From assembly GCA_027492035.1 (NCBI GenBank), contig JAOZFT010000004.1, positions 248,001 through 312,000 on the forward strand: a stretch of DNA of 64,000 nt, read 5' to 3'. The notes under the pieces were generated by a model, which made no database searches, was not told where the DNA came from, and was given only the letters and a program-made list of their open reading frames with translations. This DNA is from Thermoproteota archaeon (GTDB lineage: Archaea > Korarchaeota > JAOZGF01 > JAOZFZ01). A program made the position numbers and the translations under genes. How positions within the stretch are numbered: position 1 is the first letter of the stretch; each line of letters begins with the position of its first letter. This document shows, in pieces, positions 1-8,652 of the stretch.

Positions 1-936
1 AGAAACTGTGTTGTGGCCTCCTCTAGTTACTAATACGTCGCATGCCTTTAAATAAGGGAATCGATCAGCAACCCAACTATGAATGGATAACCTTTCTGAT
101 CTCCAAGAATAGTTAGAGGAAGGATCTCCCTTGGTTACAATAAAATGAAACCTTTTGTTGAAAGATTTAAAATATTTAATTAGAGGTTTTACTCTTTCAA
201 ACAAGGACTTTCTTTCTCTAGGGGTGCCGGAAATGCTAATATAAATCAAGTTTTTACCTGGCAGTTTTAGTTTCTTTTTTATTTCCTCTTGAGGAGGGTA
301 CTCCTCTGGTTTTCGTAGAAGTATGGGGCCTATGAAGCTAAGTCTTTTCTTGTATTTCTCTAAAACGTTTAAGTGAGACTTGGCAAGAGTGTATGGTGGT
401 TTAAAATCTGGGACGAGAATTTTTTCTCCTTTAGACCAAAAAATATTCAATATATGACTTACAGCTTTCTCTATTCTGGTATGTAAGAATTTGTCGTTTT
501 TATTTTTTACCGTAAATAAGGGTGGGAGTAAAAGCTTTATTTGGTGCACTATGGTTACAATTGGTTTCTGTAATAAAGTGGCAGCTAAAATTGTTGAAAT
601 CCTTGAGTCAGATACTATAACATCTGGGGTCTCTTTCCTTATTAACAAGGCCTCGTTTTGAAGATGGTTAAATAGCGTTTTGAAATATAATGGTCCCTGT
701 TTAAGTGTAGTTTTTGCGTCAACCTCACCTTTTTCGTTTTCGGACCAAACCATAGGGAGTGTTTCATAAACTTTGAAACCTTTGTTCTTTATAATCTTTA
801 CAGCATCTCCGTAACTTGAAAAAACAAGCTTAACATTCCTCTGTTGTATTAAACATTGTGCAACGGCTAAGCATCTACTTGCGTGTCCTAGTCCCATTCC
901 ATTTACGCCAAAATATATCTTTGCTTCTCTTTTCAT
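1..936 (-). CDS. MurG-like family 28 glycosyltransferase, C-terminus cut by window edge
   Basis: The reading frame starts at ATG 936 and stays open to base 1 (312 codons), so the C-terminus lies outside the window. The N-terminus carries a glycine-rich GxNGMGLGHASR segment, the signature of MurG-like nucleotide-sugar transferases. Near the window edge is TRGGHNTVS, which matches the donor-binding G-G-x-N-T element of that fold. The likely role is transfer of a sugar from a nucleotide donor to a lipid or surface glycan; the substrate cannot be told. It ends a minus-strand group with AMMECR1, whose stop lies 2 nt upstream of this start, so co-transcription is likely. Family call good, specificity unknown. 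Confidence 0.8.
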   Translation of the reverse strand, partial: MKREAKIYFGVNGMGLGHASRCLAVAQCLIQQRNVKLVFSSYGDAVKIIKNKGFKVYETLPMVWSENEKGEVDAKTTLKQGPLYFKTLFNHLQNEALLIRKETPDVIVSDSRISTILAATLLQKPIVTIVHQIKLLLPPLFTVKNKNDKFLHTRIEKAVSHILNIFWSKGEKILVPDFKPPYTLAKSHLNVLEKYKKRLSFIGPILLRKPEEYPPQEEIKKKLKLPGKNLIYISISGTPRERKSLFERVKPLIKYFKSFNKRFHFIVTKGDPSSNYSWRSERLSIHSWVADRFPYLKACDVLVTRGGHNTVS

Positions 937-938
937 TT

Positions 939-1541
939 TCAATGTTCCCCTAAAACCTTTTCTACTACCTCCCCTCCAGGTTGAGTTTCACTGAATATTT
1001 GTGCTTGGAATTTATAGATCTCAGTTTCAGGATCCAACCAGGCTTCACTGTTTAAGCCTGCCTTTAAACAAGTGTAAGAAAGGAATTCCTTGGTACTCCA
1101 ATTCTCTTCAACAGGAACTTGGGGCAAGAGTAAACCGGAAAAAGGGCCCTTTTTGATGATAAGGCCGTCTCTCCCTATTTTTATTTGTCTAAAAACTTGT
1201 TTTTTATCTATTGGCTGAGGTGGAGTCAATACACTTACTTCAATGATTATTTCTTTCATTTCTTTCCATGTAACAGCGTGAAATCTAGGGTCTTCCGTTG
1301 CTGCAGCTATGGCTGCGTTTGTCAAGGCTTGGATTAAAGGATAAATTGGCAAAGGAAAACCTATACATCCACGCAGTTCATTGTTTCTGGATCTTTTAAG
1401 AGTTACGAATACCCCTCTCTTCTGTAAAAGTTCCTTGGTGGGCACCCTTTCCGGAACCTTTTTTATTCCCCTTTGTAAATACACCTCAATAACTTCTCTA
1501 GCTGTTTTGACTAAGTACTTCCCTATTTCTAGGTTGAACAT
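939..1541 (-). CDS. AMMECR1 family protein
   Basis: This 200-residue protein is a full-length AMMECR1 domain. The hallmark LRGCIG motif is at residues 56-61 and a conserved EDPRF segment at 83-87. The family is found in archaea, bacteria and eukaryotes. In many prokaryotes it is linked to a Memo-like protein and a radical SAM enzyme (AmmeMemoRadiSam), but neither partner is visible here. The biochemical role is not established. The gene sits between the CBS-domain protein upstream and the MurG-like transferase immediately downstream, in one minus-strand run. Identity is secure, function is not. Confidence 0.9.
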   Translation of the reverse strand: MFNLEIGKYLVKTAREVIEVYLQRGIKKVPERVPTKELLQKRGVFVTLKRSRNNELRGCIGFPLPIYPLIQALTNAAIAAATEDPRFHAVTWKEMKEIIIEVSVLTPPQPIDKKQVFRQIKIGRDGLIIKKGPFSGLLLPQVPVEENWSTKEFLSYTCLKAGLNSEAWLDPETEIYKFQAQIFSETQPGGEVVEKVLGEH

Positions 1542-1570
1542 TTTCTTATAGCCTCTAGTATGTCATTAAT

Positions 1571-2143
1571 TTATGAGGTTTGGGAAGGGCTTAGGTAACA
1601 TTCTTCGCAAACAAATAAGCCATTTTTCAATTTGAGAGAATCACTCCATTTTCCGCATACTTCACATATCCCCACCAGTTGGCTTTCATAACTTGCTATT
1701 AATTCCTCCCCTCTTTCGGCATGCAGCCTCTCTGTTAATATTTCTATAAGATAAGGTGCATACTGCAGAATATCTCTTGAGGAAATTACGCCGACCATTT
1801 TTCCCTTATCCATGACAATTAATCTTCTAATGTTGTTTTTAGCCATTAATTTTGAAGCATCTAACAAACTTTTGTTTGGAGAAATAGTTATTACTGGAGA
1901 TTTATAGATTTGTTTTGCTTTGACTTTTTTTGGATCTAGCTCCTTAGACAAAACTTCTCTTATTAAATCTCCCTCACTCATTACCCCAACTGGTTTACCG
2001 TTACTTACTACCACTATGAACCCTATTTTATGTTCAGCCATTTTTTTCGCTACAGAAACTATGCTGTCGTTTAAGTCACAAGTTATAATGTTCGCCGTCA
2101 TTATCTCTCCTACATTTAAGTTTTTACGCATCCTAGCCATCAA
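1571..2143 (-). CDS. CBS-pair protein with C-terminal zinc finger
   Basis: Two CBS repeats occupy roughly residues 10-65 and 75-130. Each contains the typical VGVMSEGDL / VGVISSRDI strand. A C-terminal zinc-finger-like pair, CEVC near residue 160 and CEEC near residue 180, follows. CBS pairs bind adenosyl nucleotides and usually act as energy or redox sensors. The zinc tail suggests a regulatory or nucleic-acid-linked role, but no target can be named. The start is ambiguous: TTG 2143, ATG 2140 or ATG 2131 lie close together behind an AGGAG sequence. It is probably co-transcribed with AMMECR1, 29 nt downstream. Confidence 0.85.
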   Translation of the reverse strand: MMARMRKNLNVGEIMTANIITCDLNDSIVSVAKKMAEHKIGFIVVVSNGKPVGVMSEGDLIREVLSKELDPKKVKAKQIYKSPVITISPNKSLLDASKLMAKNNIRRLIVMDKGKMVGVISSRDILQYAPYLIEILTERLHAERGEELIASYESQLVGICEVCGKWSDSLKLKNGLFVCEECYLSPSQTS

Positions 2144-2180
2144 CTCCTATCAAACACGGCTTTTATATTAAACAAAAGCT

Positions 2181-4121
2181 TTAGGGGTATATTTTTGTGA
2201 CAAAGGAGCTTCCTGAGGGAACAAATTTCTCTAAACATGAACGAATTTCCTTTAACAATTTTTTTCCTACAGCTCCCTTATAAAAACTTGTAATTTCCTT
2301 AATTATAAAGTTTATAGTAGCCTGTTTTGTTAAATGGTTTGGTGTCAATTTAAAAACTAAGTCGTTTCTTTCACTCTTATACAGGAAAGTTGAGGGGAGG
2401 ATTTGTAGGTAATCATTTACCCTTTTTATTTTTAAAAAAAGTAGTAGAGGAACCTTCCTCATGTATTTCCTTTCACCTTTGACGAAGAAACTTCCGTGGG
2501 GAAGATATTGTCCTGAAGGAGCTGACACCTTAATTTGCTCCCCTCTAGTGAAGTAAACATCAACGGAATTATAGCCCCTTCTCCATGCGGAAGAATAACT
2601 CGCAGTGAAAATTGCAGCTTCTTCCACCTCTTTCTCAGTTATTTTTCTTCGGTCGGTTTTAATTACAGTTGCAGGTGAGCCATGGATATCTGCGTGCAGA
2701 AAAAAGTCCTCTTTAGACATGTGTTTTCTCACAATTGCATTGTTTTGTTTAATGTTTCTCCCTGCTACCACAAGATGATTAAGGGAAGTATACATCCAAC
2801 GATATTGTGAATACCACTTATTAATGAGTAAAATCCCTTCTAGCGGTTCAGTTGGGAGTTGAGGTTTTGATTTAACAGCCTTGATTTTTTGAATTGTGGC
2901 TTTAATTTGTCTTTCAGCCTTCTCAATTTTAGACTTTAATTTTTTAGATTTTTCGTAAAGTTCATTTATTACGTCTGTGACCTTTTTATCAAAGGGAAAA
3001 AGGATTTCGCCTACGTTAGAGCATAAAACAGCTTTCTTTTTGATTCTGTCCACTTTCCATTTAGTGAGGCGCGGAGTTTCATTTCTCTTTAATAACTCTA
3101 AATCCTCTTTTATTTCATCTAGATGAAGAGATGCAAATTCAGCTTTCCTTTTATATGCTTCAGCCTCTGCCAAATATCTCCTCACTGTTTCCCTTTGGCT
3201 TTCCAGTACCCTTTTCAATTTTTCAACTTCTGGTTTCTTCATTTTGACTTGTTTTATAGAATAAAAAAATGAATCAACTGCCTCGTTAAAGGAGTTGAAC
3301 TCTATTCTTCGGAGTTTCTGGTAAAGGGCAAGCTGAAGAGGGGAAAAATCGTAATACTTCGAATCTTTAAGATAAATGTACCCCCTAATTCTTCCTGGTA
3401 GTGCATTAAACAGTTGCTCTCGAAGCTGTTCAATAGATGAAATCAATCTATCGATTTCTTCATCCTTTAAAGAATTTACATGCTCTTTTTCATCCACACT
3501 CGCTCTTTTATGGATTTCTTTTATTTCCTTAGTTCCTAAATTAAGATTTTTGTAGAAAAAGCCGAAAACATCCATTTCCGAGCTTTCTTTAAGCCTGCTT
3601 AAAAGGTCTTTGATCCAGTAATCACTTATAATGCTGATCTTTTCGTTGGGTGGGGGAATATACCTCTCTCCCTTAACTATCTCTCTATGTCTCGTTTTTA
3701 GGGGTCTTAAAGCACGAATTATCTGCCCAGCCGAGTCGGTTAAAATTAAATTTCCATTCCTAAACATTTCAACTATAAGCTTGAATGATTCCTTTCCTTT
3801 AGTTACCGTTAACTGGATTACTCTGTCGAAGTTAATTTGTTTTATTTCAGTAAGAAACCCTCCATTCAAGTATTTCCTCAAAGTCATGGAAAAGGGGGGT
3901 GCAATTTTTTTCTTTTCAATTTTGTGGCTTGTTAAGTGTAACCTTTTACCTAACTCAATAATTAATTCCCTGTTTCCTTGTGACGGTGTATAAAAAATGA
4001 TTGTGAAAAGGTTATTGCTTAACTGATAAATCCTCCTGACTCTACTTTTTAACAAAACATTTTTTAATTCTTCAACTATAAACCTTAAATCTACATTTGA
4101 CATAGCCTTTTCTTCGGGCAT
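2181..4121 (-). CDS. Rqc2/NEMF (NFACT) family ribosome quality control protein
   Basis: At 646 residues this has the full NFACT architecture: an NFACT-N domain (about 1-200), a central helical/coiled-coil section rich in Lys and Glu (about 290-410), and an NFACT-R (DUF814) domain containing HMSKEDFFLHADIHGSPATV near residue 465. Bacterial RqcH and eukaryotic Rqc2/NEMF bind obstructed large ribosomal subunits and direct C-terminal tailing. The archaeal members are inferred to act similarly. Translation may start at the listed ATG or at an internal ATG at 4103 (MSNVDLRF), which matches usual family N-termini better. It is divergent from the EMC6-like gene, whose start is 32 nt away. Confidence 0.88.
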   Translation of the reverse strand: MPEEKAMSNVDLRFIVEELKNVLLKSRVRRIYQLSNNLFTIIFYTPSQGNRELIIELGKRLHLTSHKIEKKKIAPPFSMTLRKYLNGGFLTEIKQINFDRVIQLTVTKGKESFKLIVEMFRNGNLILTDSAGQIIRALRPLKTRHREIVKGERYIPPPNEKISIISDYWIKDLLSRLKESSEMDVFGFFYKNLNLGTKEIKEIHKRASVDEKEHVNSLKDEEIDRLISSIEQLREQLFNALPGRIRGYIYLKDSKYYDFSPLQLALYQKLRRIEFNSFNEAVDSFFYSIKQVKMKKPEVEKLKRVLESQRETVRRYLAEAEAYKRKAEFASLHLDEIKEDLELLKRNETPRLTKWKVDRIKKKAVLCSNVGEILFPFDKKVTDVINELYEKSKKLKSKIEKAERQIKATIQKIKAVKSKPQLPTEPLEGILLINKWYSQYRWMYTSLNHLVVAGRNIKQNNAIVRKHMSKEDFFLHADIHGSPATVIKTDRRKITEKEVEEAAIFTASYSSAWRRGYNSVDVYFTRGEQIKVSAPSGQYLPHGSFFVKGERKYMRKVPLLLFLKIKRVNDYLQILPSTFLYKSERNDLVFKLTPNHLTKQATINFIIKEITSFYKGAVGKKLLKEIRSCLEKFVPSGSSFVTKIYP

Positions 4122-4152
4122 AAAATCATCTGAATCAAAAATTTTTAGGAGG

Positions 4153-5109
4153 ATGGATATGGAACAAACAGAAATAATTTTCTACATACATGTTTCGTCC
4201 GCCGTTTTTTCAGGGCTGATTGCCAGTTTCCTCAACTTGGATGCAATTACTGGTTTCTCTCTTTTCATAATTCTGTATATAAGTGTTTCCCAAGCACTTG
4301 GGCTCCTAAAAATAATTGATATAAAATTATTGGAAAAACCTGGAAAGCTTTATACCACTGGGTTGGTTACTTCTTTAGTAATTTTTATTGTGGTATGGAT
4401 AATTTCCACCAACCTTATCTTAGGAATAGCACCTAAAGTTGTTTTGATTCAATTAACTAATAAACCTGGTGTGGAAAAAATCACTTCCGAAAATTCAGCA
4501 GTAAAATACGTAACCGTTGACGGCTTCAAGTGTAATTCCTACTTCATAATTAAGCCTTACCAAAAAGACTTGAAAAGCGAAGAAGTTTACTTCGGGAAAC
4601 TGGTAAAGGATATTAAAAAGGAAAGGTACATCTTACTTAATGAACAGTTAAAAGAAGGGATCTTTTTTAATGTTAGTGATGAATCTATTCGCCCGTTTAA
4701 AAACTTTGTTGTAAAGGAAAATACAGATATTCAAATTCCTTGGATTTCAGGTAATTACGTTTTTAAAGTTTTTTCCACCCATTTGGTAATGGGTAACAAC
4801 TTGGTTTATTTCAATAACCTTGGTTACTCAGAATTACCTATCAACTTTAGTGGTAAAACATTCTTTTTCACCTTGAAAAAGGAAGGACAAAATGCAAGCG
4901 GAATCAACCTTACAATTTACGGCCCGGTTTTGCCGGAGGGAAACCTTTCCAAGAACAATACCCTAAATCTTTCCTCATTAACACCTTTAATACTACGTGA
5001 AAAAGAGGGTTTATTTGTGGCAAAGCCTCCCAAATATGTTTTAAAGGTTAATAAACCTATTCTGTTGGGGGAAGTTTACATAGTACTTTCTGGTATCCCC
5101 AGCGATTAA
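4153..5109 (+). CDS. EMC6/Rab5ip-like membrane core with extra extracytoplasmic domain
   Basis: The first 90 residues hold three hydrophobic segments (about 9-28, 32-52, 68-92). The third is preceded by a KLYTTG loop that resembles the archaeal and eukaryotic EMC6 (Rab5-interacting) family, a partner of the EMC3/YidC-type insertase. About 220 residues of soluble, beta-rich, Asn-containing sequence follow, which would lie outside the membrane if the N-terminus is inside. Known archaeal EMC6-like proteins are usually just the three-helix core, so the tail is unusual. An EMC3-like DUF106 protein lies in the same window at 60162. The start ATG 4153 follows an AGGAGG sequence. The family call rests on pattern recognition only. 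Confidence 0.55.
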   Translation: MDMEQTEIIFYIHVSSAVFSGLIASFLNLDAITGFSLFIILYISVSQALGLLKIIDIKLLEKPGKLYTTGLVTSLVIFIVVWIISTNLILGIAPKVVLIQLTNKPGVEKITSENSAVKYVTVDGFKCNSYFIIKPYQKDLKSEEVYFGKLVKDIKKERYILLNEQLKEGIFFNVSDESIRPFKNFVVKENTDIQIPWISGNYVFKVFSTHLVMGNNLVYFNNLGYSELPINFSGKTFFFTLKKEGQNASGINLTIYGPVLPEGNLSKNNTLNLSSLTPLILREKEGLFVAKPPKYVLKVNKPILLGEVYIVLSGIPSD

Positions 5110-5110
5110 A

Positions 5111-5974
5111 GTGATCATAGACATGAGAAAAAAACCTTTAGAAAAAGTTTTATGCGGTGTAGTAGGAGATGAAATGTTGAAGCATGTCCCTTCTTCCTTT
5201 GATTTAGTTGGTAACATCGCAATAATTAAAGTGCCTCCTGAACTGGAAAATTACAAATTTAAAATCGGAGAAGCAATATCTAGACTTTATAAGAGCGTTA
5301 AAACAGTTTTAAACGTTTCAAAACCTACTGAAGGAAGTTATAGATTGAGAAAGTATGAGGTAATCTGGGGAGAAGAAACAACCCAAACAATACATAAAGA
5401 ATATGGTTGCAGGTTTAAAGTGGATTTACAAAAGGTTTTCTTTAACCCAAGGCTCTCCTTTGAAAGGAAAAGGATAGTTGATTCCGTCAAACCCTTCGAA
5501 ACAATCATAAACATGTTTGCAGGAAGCGGTATAGTCTCTGTATTAATAGCTAAATGGAAACCAGAAATTGACAAGGTTTACTCGATAGACATAAACCCAG
5601 AAGCTTATCTTTCAATGAAAGAGAACATGTTCTTAAACAAAGTAGAAAACAAGATCATTCCCATACTAGGAAACGCAGAAAAGGTTATTAAAGAATTTCT
5701 CTTGGGTGTAGCAGACAGGGTTATAATGCTCCTACCTTCATTTGCATTAAATTATTTAGAAGCTGCAATAGAGGGTTTAAAGAAAGAAGGAGGTGTAATA
5801 CATTTTTACCATGAATGCCGAGCAGCCAATAAAGATGAAGCCATTAAAAAAACCTTGAATGCTTTAAAAGAAAAATTTAAAAACGACATCTCCTTCAAAT
5901 ACGGAGAGAAAAGAGTTGTTAGGTCTGTATCTCCTCACATATACCACGTCGCGGTTGACTTAGTTTTTAGGTAA
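5111..5974 (+). CDS. trm5: tRNA (guanine37-N1)-methyltransferase Trm5 family
   Basis: The Trm5/TYW2 class I methyltransferase fold is clear: an SAM-binding loop INMFAGSGIVS around residue 135, an acidic strand VYSIDINPEA near 157, and the downstream RVIMLLPSFALNYLE segment corresponding to the catalytic LP motif. Family members methylate G37 next to the anticodon, preventing frameshifting; some archaeal paralogs act in wyosine synthesis. The start is GTG 5111, one base after the upstream stop, or ATG 5123. The 287 residues lack a long N-terminal D1 domain, so it may be an atypical short Trm5 form. Confidence 0.85.
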   Translation: MIIDMRKKPLEKVLCGVVGDEMLKHVPSSFDLVGNIAIIKVPPELENYKFKIGEAISRLYKSVKTVLNVSKPTEGSYRLRKYEVIWGEETTQTIHKEYGCRFKVDLQKVFFNPRLSFERKRIVDSVKPFETIINMFAGSGIVSVLIAKWKPEIDKVYSIDINPEAYLSMKENMFLNKVENKIIPILGNAEKVIKEFLLGVADRVIMLLPSFALNYLEAAIEGLKKEGGVIHFYHECRAANKDEAIKKTLNALKEKFKNDISFKYGEKRVVRSVSPHIYHVAVDLVFR

Positions 5975-6046
5975 TGAACCGAGTTTGTCTAAAAGTAACT
6001 TGTAAATGTATGGTCTACATAAGTGCATATCTGATCTGGAAGGAGA

Positions 6047-8008
6047 ATGAGTGAGTTGGAACTAAATAACCCAACAAAGATGTGGAAAAGGAATTTATCA
6101 GTTTTTATGATTAGCTTCTTTTTCGGGATTTTCTGGGCAGTTCTTCAGGTTGTTTTTGAAGTGATAGGTTATTTTTGGCTTGGAGAAATAGCGATAACCG
6201 CAATGATGTTTACTTATCTCCTCTTCTTCGCCATGAACAAGTTAATGAAACAAAAAACAGGGCAATACAGTGACTATGGGTTCGTTTTCGGAACCATTGA
6301 AATGGTTTTCGGCATAGGATACGGTTATCTTTCTCTCCTAATAAGTCTGATTTTCATGGCTGCTTTACCGGAGAAATTCAGCCCAGTAGCGCAGTATCTC
6401 CCAAACTTTTTACTGCCACCCAAATCTAATCTGGAAAATTTTGTGAACGGGGGAGGGTTCAGTTTTTCATCTTGGCTACCACAAATAATTATCTACTTCT
6501 TTCTTGGTCTAACAATGGTTTTCCTTTCGTTTTTCATTGTTTTATGGGTTAGAAAATTCGTAGTAAGGGATAGTAGAGCCGTTTTTCCAATTGCAGAAGC
6601 AGCTTCAATTCTAATTTCTTCTTTTGAAAGAGGAAACAAAAAAGTTTTAAGGTATGTTTTGCTGGGTGTACTTGTAGGTTACTTTTTGCAAGCCTTTAGA
6701 ACCGGACATATTTTGTGGTTTATGGCTCCAGGTTTCCCAACTTTACCTGAGTATCTTGACTTAAGTTCATATTTACAAAAGTATTTACCAGGCGCGTCCT
6801 TAATGCTTGATTTGAGGGTACCAGTATTCGCTTTCTCTTACTTCATTCCTCTAAATGTACAAATAAGCACTTTCATTTTCTCCGTTATAGCCTATCTCAT
6901 GCTATCCCCCCTGGGAGTGAAGCAGGGGATGATTCCTTGGGAACAAGGTAGAACAGGGTTATTTTATCAACTTTCTGCTGGAAGAACAGGGTTCTACTTT
7001 CTTTACCAAGTTATAGGAGGGTTAATAGCTGTTTCTTGCATCCCATTAGTAATAAAGTGGAGTGAAATGAAGAAAACATCTAAAACTGAGAATAAGAGAT
7101 TAAGGGGAGGAAAAGATAAGATACTACCCCAAAATTATCTTTTTATAGGTTTGCTTACCCTCTTTTTGGTTTCAGTAGTTCTGCTGACCTTGTTGAACGT
7201 TTCCTTTTATATAAGCCTATTTATAGTGTTAGCTAATGTCTTATTCGCAATAGCGAATATCTGGGTTTTTTCTTCGTCAAACTTGTTTATTCCTACCAGA
7301 TGGATGGTGACTAGGTCGCTATTTAATTTCTTCTTCCCTACACATGAAATAAATAAAGAAACAGTAGGGAGCGTAGTAGCTTCTCATGTAGTTGGAGAAA
7401 CAGTGCAACCTGTTTCAGTTACTGGAATGGAAACATTTAAATTAGCTTTTAAAGGGAAAATGGAAGGGAGAAAAATGCTTATAGCCCAAATACTTGGAGT
7501 AACTATTGCATTAGCTGTAACCCTCACCTTCACTATATGGCTATCCTCAACTATCGGAACGTTTACCAGAATTTTCCCTTTACAATCTACAGCGCAGCAC
7601 ATACCCCTAGGGATTATAGGGCTTTTCAAGGACAAGTTAAAAGTAGAAAACTGGTCATCAGTTGGTGTAGGATTTATAGTCTCAACCCTCCTATTCTACC
7701 TTGACAAACTCTATCCCTTTTTAGAGCTTTCTCCCTACGGTTTCATATTAGGCCTTTTCTTTGGTACAAGTTACGGCTTCCTTTTCTTTCTAACTGGCTT
7801 ATTTAAAGTAGCAACCAAGAAATATAAAGAAAAGGTTCTACCGTTTATGATTGGGCTAGGTATAGGCAGCATATTAGAAATTATTGTTTTCCTTTTCTCG
7901 TGGGTGATTTTCAACTTAGGTTATAGCTCCTCTACGGTACCTGGTGTAGCATCTATTGTTATTGCAGCTGCTCTTATTTATGTTATAGTGTTTAGTTTAA
8001 GGGAATGA
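6047..8008 (+). CDS. OPT-superfamily-like polytopic membrane transporter
   Basis: This 653-residue protein is hydrophobic throughout, with roughly 14 membrane segments. The segment DSRAVFPIAEAASILI around residue 178 and the repeated internal layout resemble the oligopeptide transporter (OPT) superfamily and related archaeal transporter-like families. A cytoplasmic Lys/Arg-rich loop (about 345-365) divides the two halves. The substrate could be peptides or metal chelates but nothing in the sequence fixes it. It begins at ATG 6047 behind AGGAG and stands alone, 62 bases before the Sm-like gene. Family call moderate. Confidence 0.55.
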   Translation: MSELELNNPTKMWKRNLSVFMISFFFGIFWAVLQVVFEVIGYFWLGEIAITAMMFTYLLFFAMNKLMKQKTGQYSDYGFVFGTIEMVFGIGYGYLSLLISLIFMAALPEKFSPVAQYLPNFLLPPKSNLENFVNGGGFSFSSWLPQIIIYFFLGLTMVFLSFFIVLWVRKFVVRDSRAVFPIAEAASILISSFERGNKKVLRYVLLGVLVGYFLQAFRTGHILWFMAPGFPTLPEYLDLSSYLQKYLPGASLMLDLRVPVFAFSYFIPLNVQISTFIFSVIAYLMLSPLGVKQGMIPWEQGRTGLFYQLSAGRTGFYFLYQVIGGLIAVSCIPLVIKWSEMKKTSKTENKRLRGGKDKILPQNYLFIGLLTLFLVSVVLLTLLNVSFYISLFIVLANVLFAIANIWVFSSSNLFIPTRWMVTRSLFNFFFPTHEINKETVGSVVASHVVGETVQPVSVTGMETFKLAFKGKMEGRKMLIAQILGVTIALAVTLTFTIWLSSTIGTFTRIFPLQSTAQHIPLGIIGLFKDKLKVENWSSVGVGFIVSTLLFYLDKLYPFLELSPYGFILGLFFGTSYGFLFFLTGLFKVATKKYKEKVLPFMIGLGIGSILEIIVFLFSWVIFNLGYSSSTVPGVASIVIAAALIYVIVFSLRE

Positions 8009-8070
8009 AAGAAAAAAATTAAATAAACTTTTAAAGAAGGATTTTTTTAAATAAAAGAAGTGGTGAGGAT

Positions 8071-8292
8071 ATGAGGCCTCCTCTTACAGAATTAAGGAAA
8101 GCTATTCAGAGTCAAATAACGGTAAGGTTAAAGGATGGAAAAGAGTATAAAGGCAGACTGGAACAGATAGATGATCACATGAATTTAGTGTTGAGTGGTT
8201 GCACTGAAGTAAGCTGCGACGGTGACCCTGTGAAAAGAATAGGAGATGTATTCCTGCGTGGGAACAATATAATGTTTATTATTCTTGGGTAA
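8071..8292 (+). CDS. Sm-like archaeal protein (SmAP/LSm)
   Basis: The 73-residue length and both Sm motifs are visible: Sm1 with VRLKDGKEYKGRLEQIDDHMNL (residues 18-39) and Sm2 with RGNNIMFI near the C-terminus. Archaeal SmAPs form heptameric rings that bind U-rich RNA and take part in RNA metabolism. The start ATG follows a GGTGAGG ribosome-binding sequence. An A/T-rich run upstream (TTTTTAAATA near 8044) could serve as the promoter. Identification is secure. Confidence 0.95.
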   Translation: MRPPLTELRKAIQSQITVRLKDGKEYKGRLEQIDDHMNLVLSGCTEVSCDGDPVKRIGDVFLRGNNIMFIILG

Positions 8293-8422
8293 TTTAGTAA
8301 CCTTGCTAAAGACATTTTCTAAACAGTGCCTTATCCTTAACGTGAAAACTCTATTGTATTTTACATTGAATATGTAAGGTTCTTGGAGGCAAAAAGTGAA
8401 AATCAAGCTGTAAAGGGAGAAA

Positions 8423-8539
8423 TGGGCCGGGTGGGATTCGAACCCACGACCTCCGCCCTTTCGATTTCCTTAATCGTCAAGGCGGCATCATCTCTGGAGT
8501 TGTTACTTAAACAACTTAGCCAGGCTAGACTACCGGCCC
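8423..8539 (-). tRNA. tRNA-Val(GAC) with two introns (D-loop and anticodon loop)
   Basis: The gene is 117 nt. Acceptor strands GGGCCGG/CCGGCCC and the T arm GTGGG-TTCGAAT-CCCAC are perfect. One insert (8492-8517, 26 nt) lies in the D-loop between bases 20a and 21. It folds as a bulge-helix-bulge with a CTGG/CCAG central helix, bulges CTA and AGA, and an inner stem AGTTGTT/AACAACT. A second insert (8459-8474, 16 nt) is at the usual 37/38 site with central helix TTGA/TCGA. Removing both gives a 75-nt tRNA with anticodon GAC and loop TTGACGG. The mature D arm then matches that of the tRNA-Val(TAC) gene at 34656, including the T13-T22 mismatch. Confidence 0.93.
8492..8517 (-). other. D-loop intron of tRNA-Val(GAC)
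   Basis: A 26-nt insert flanked by a CTGG/CCAG 4-bp helix with 3-nt bulges CTA and AGA. Cleavage after the second base of each bulge restores a normal D arm. The inner stem is 7 bp with a 5-nt loop. The outer helix is weak. Confidence 0.85.
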
Positions 8540-8652
8540 ATTGTTGCTACACTTAAAGATTAAACTTAAGCACTGAGAAAAATTATTTTACTCCTCTATA
8601 TAAAAAATTTTCCTCTCGGTAGGGAGGTTGTTACAAAATCATCACTTTATTC

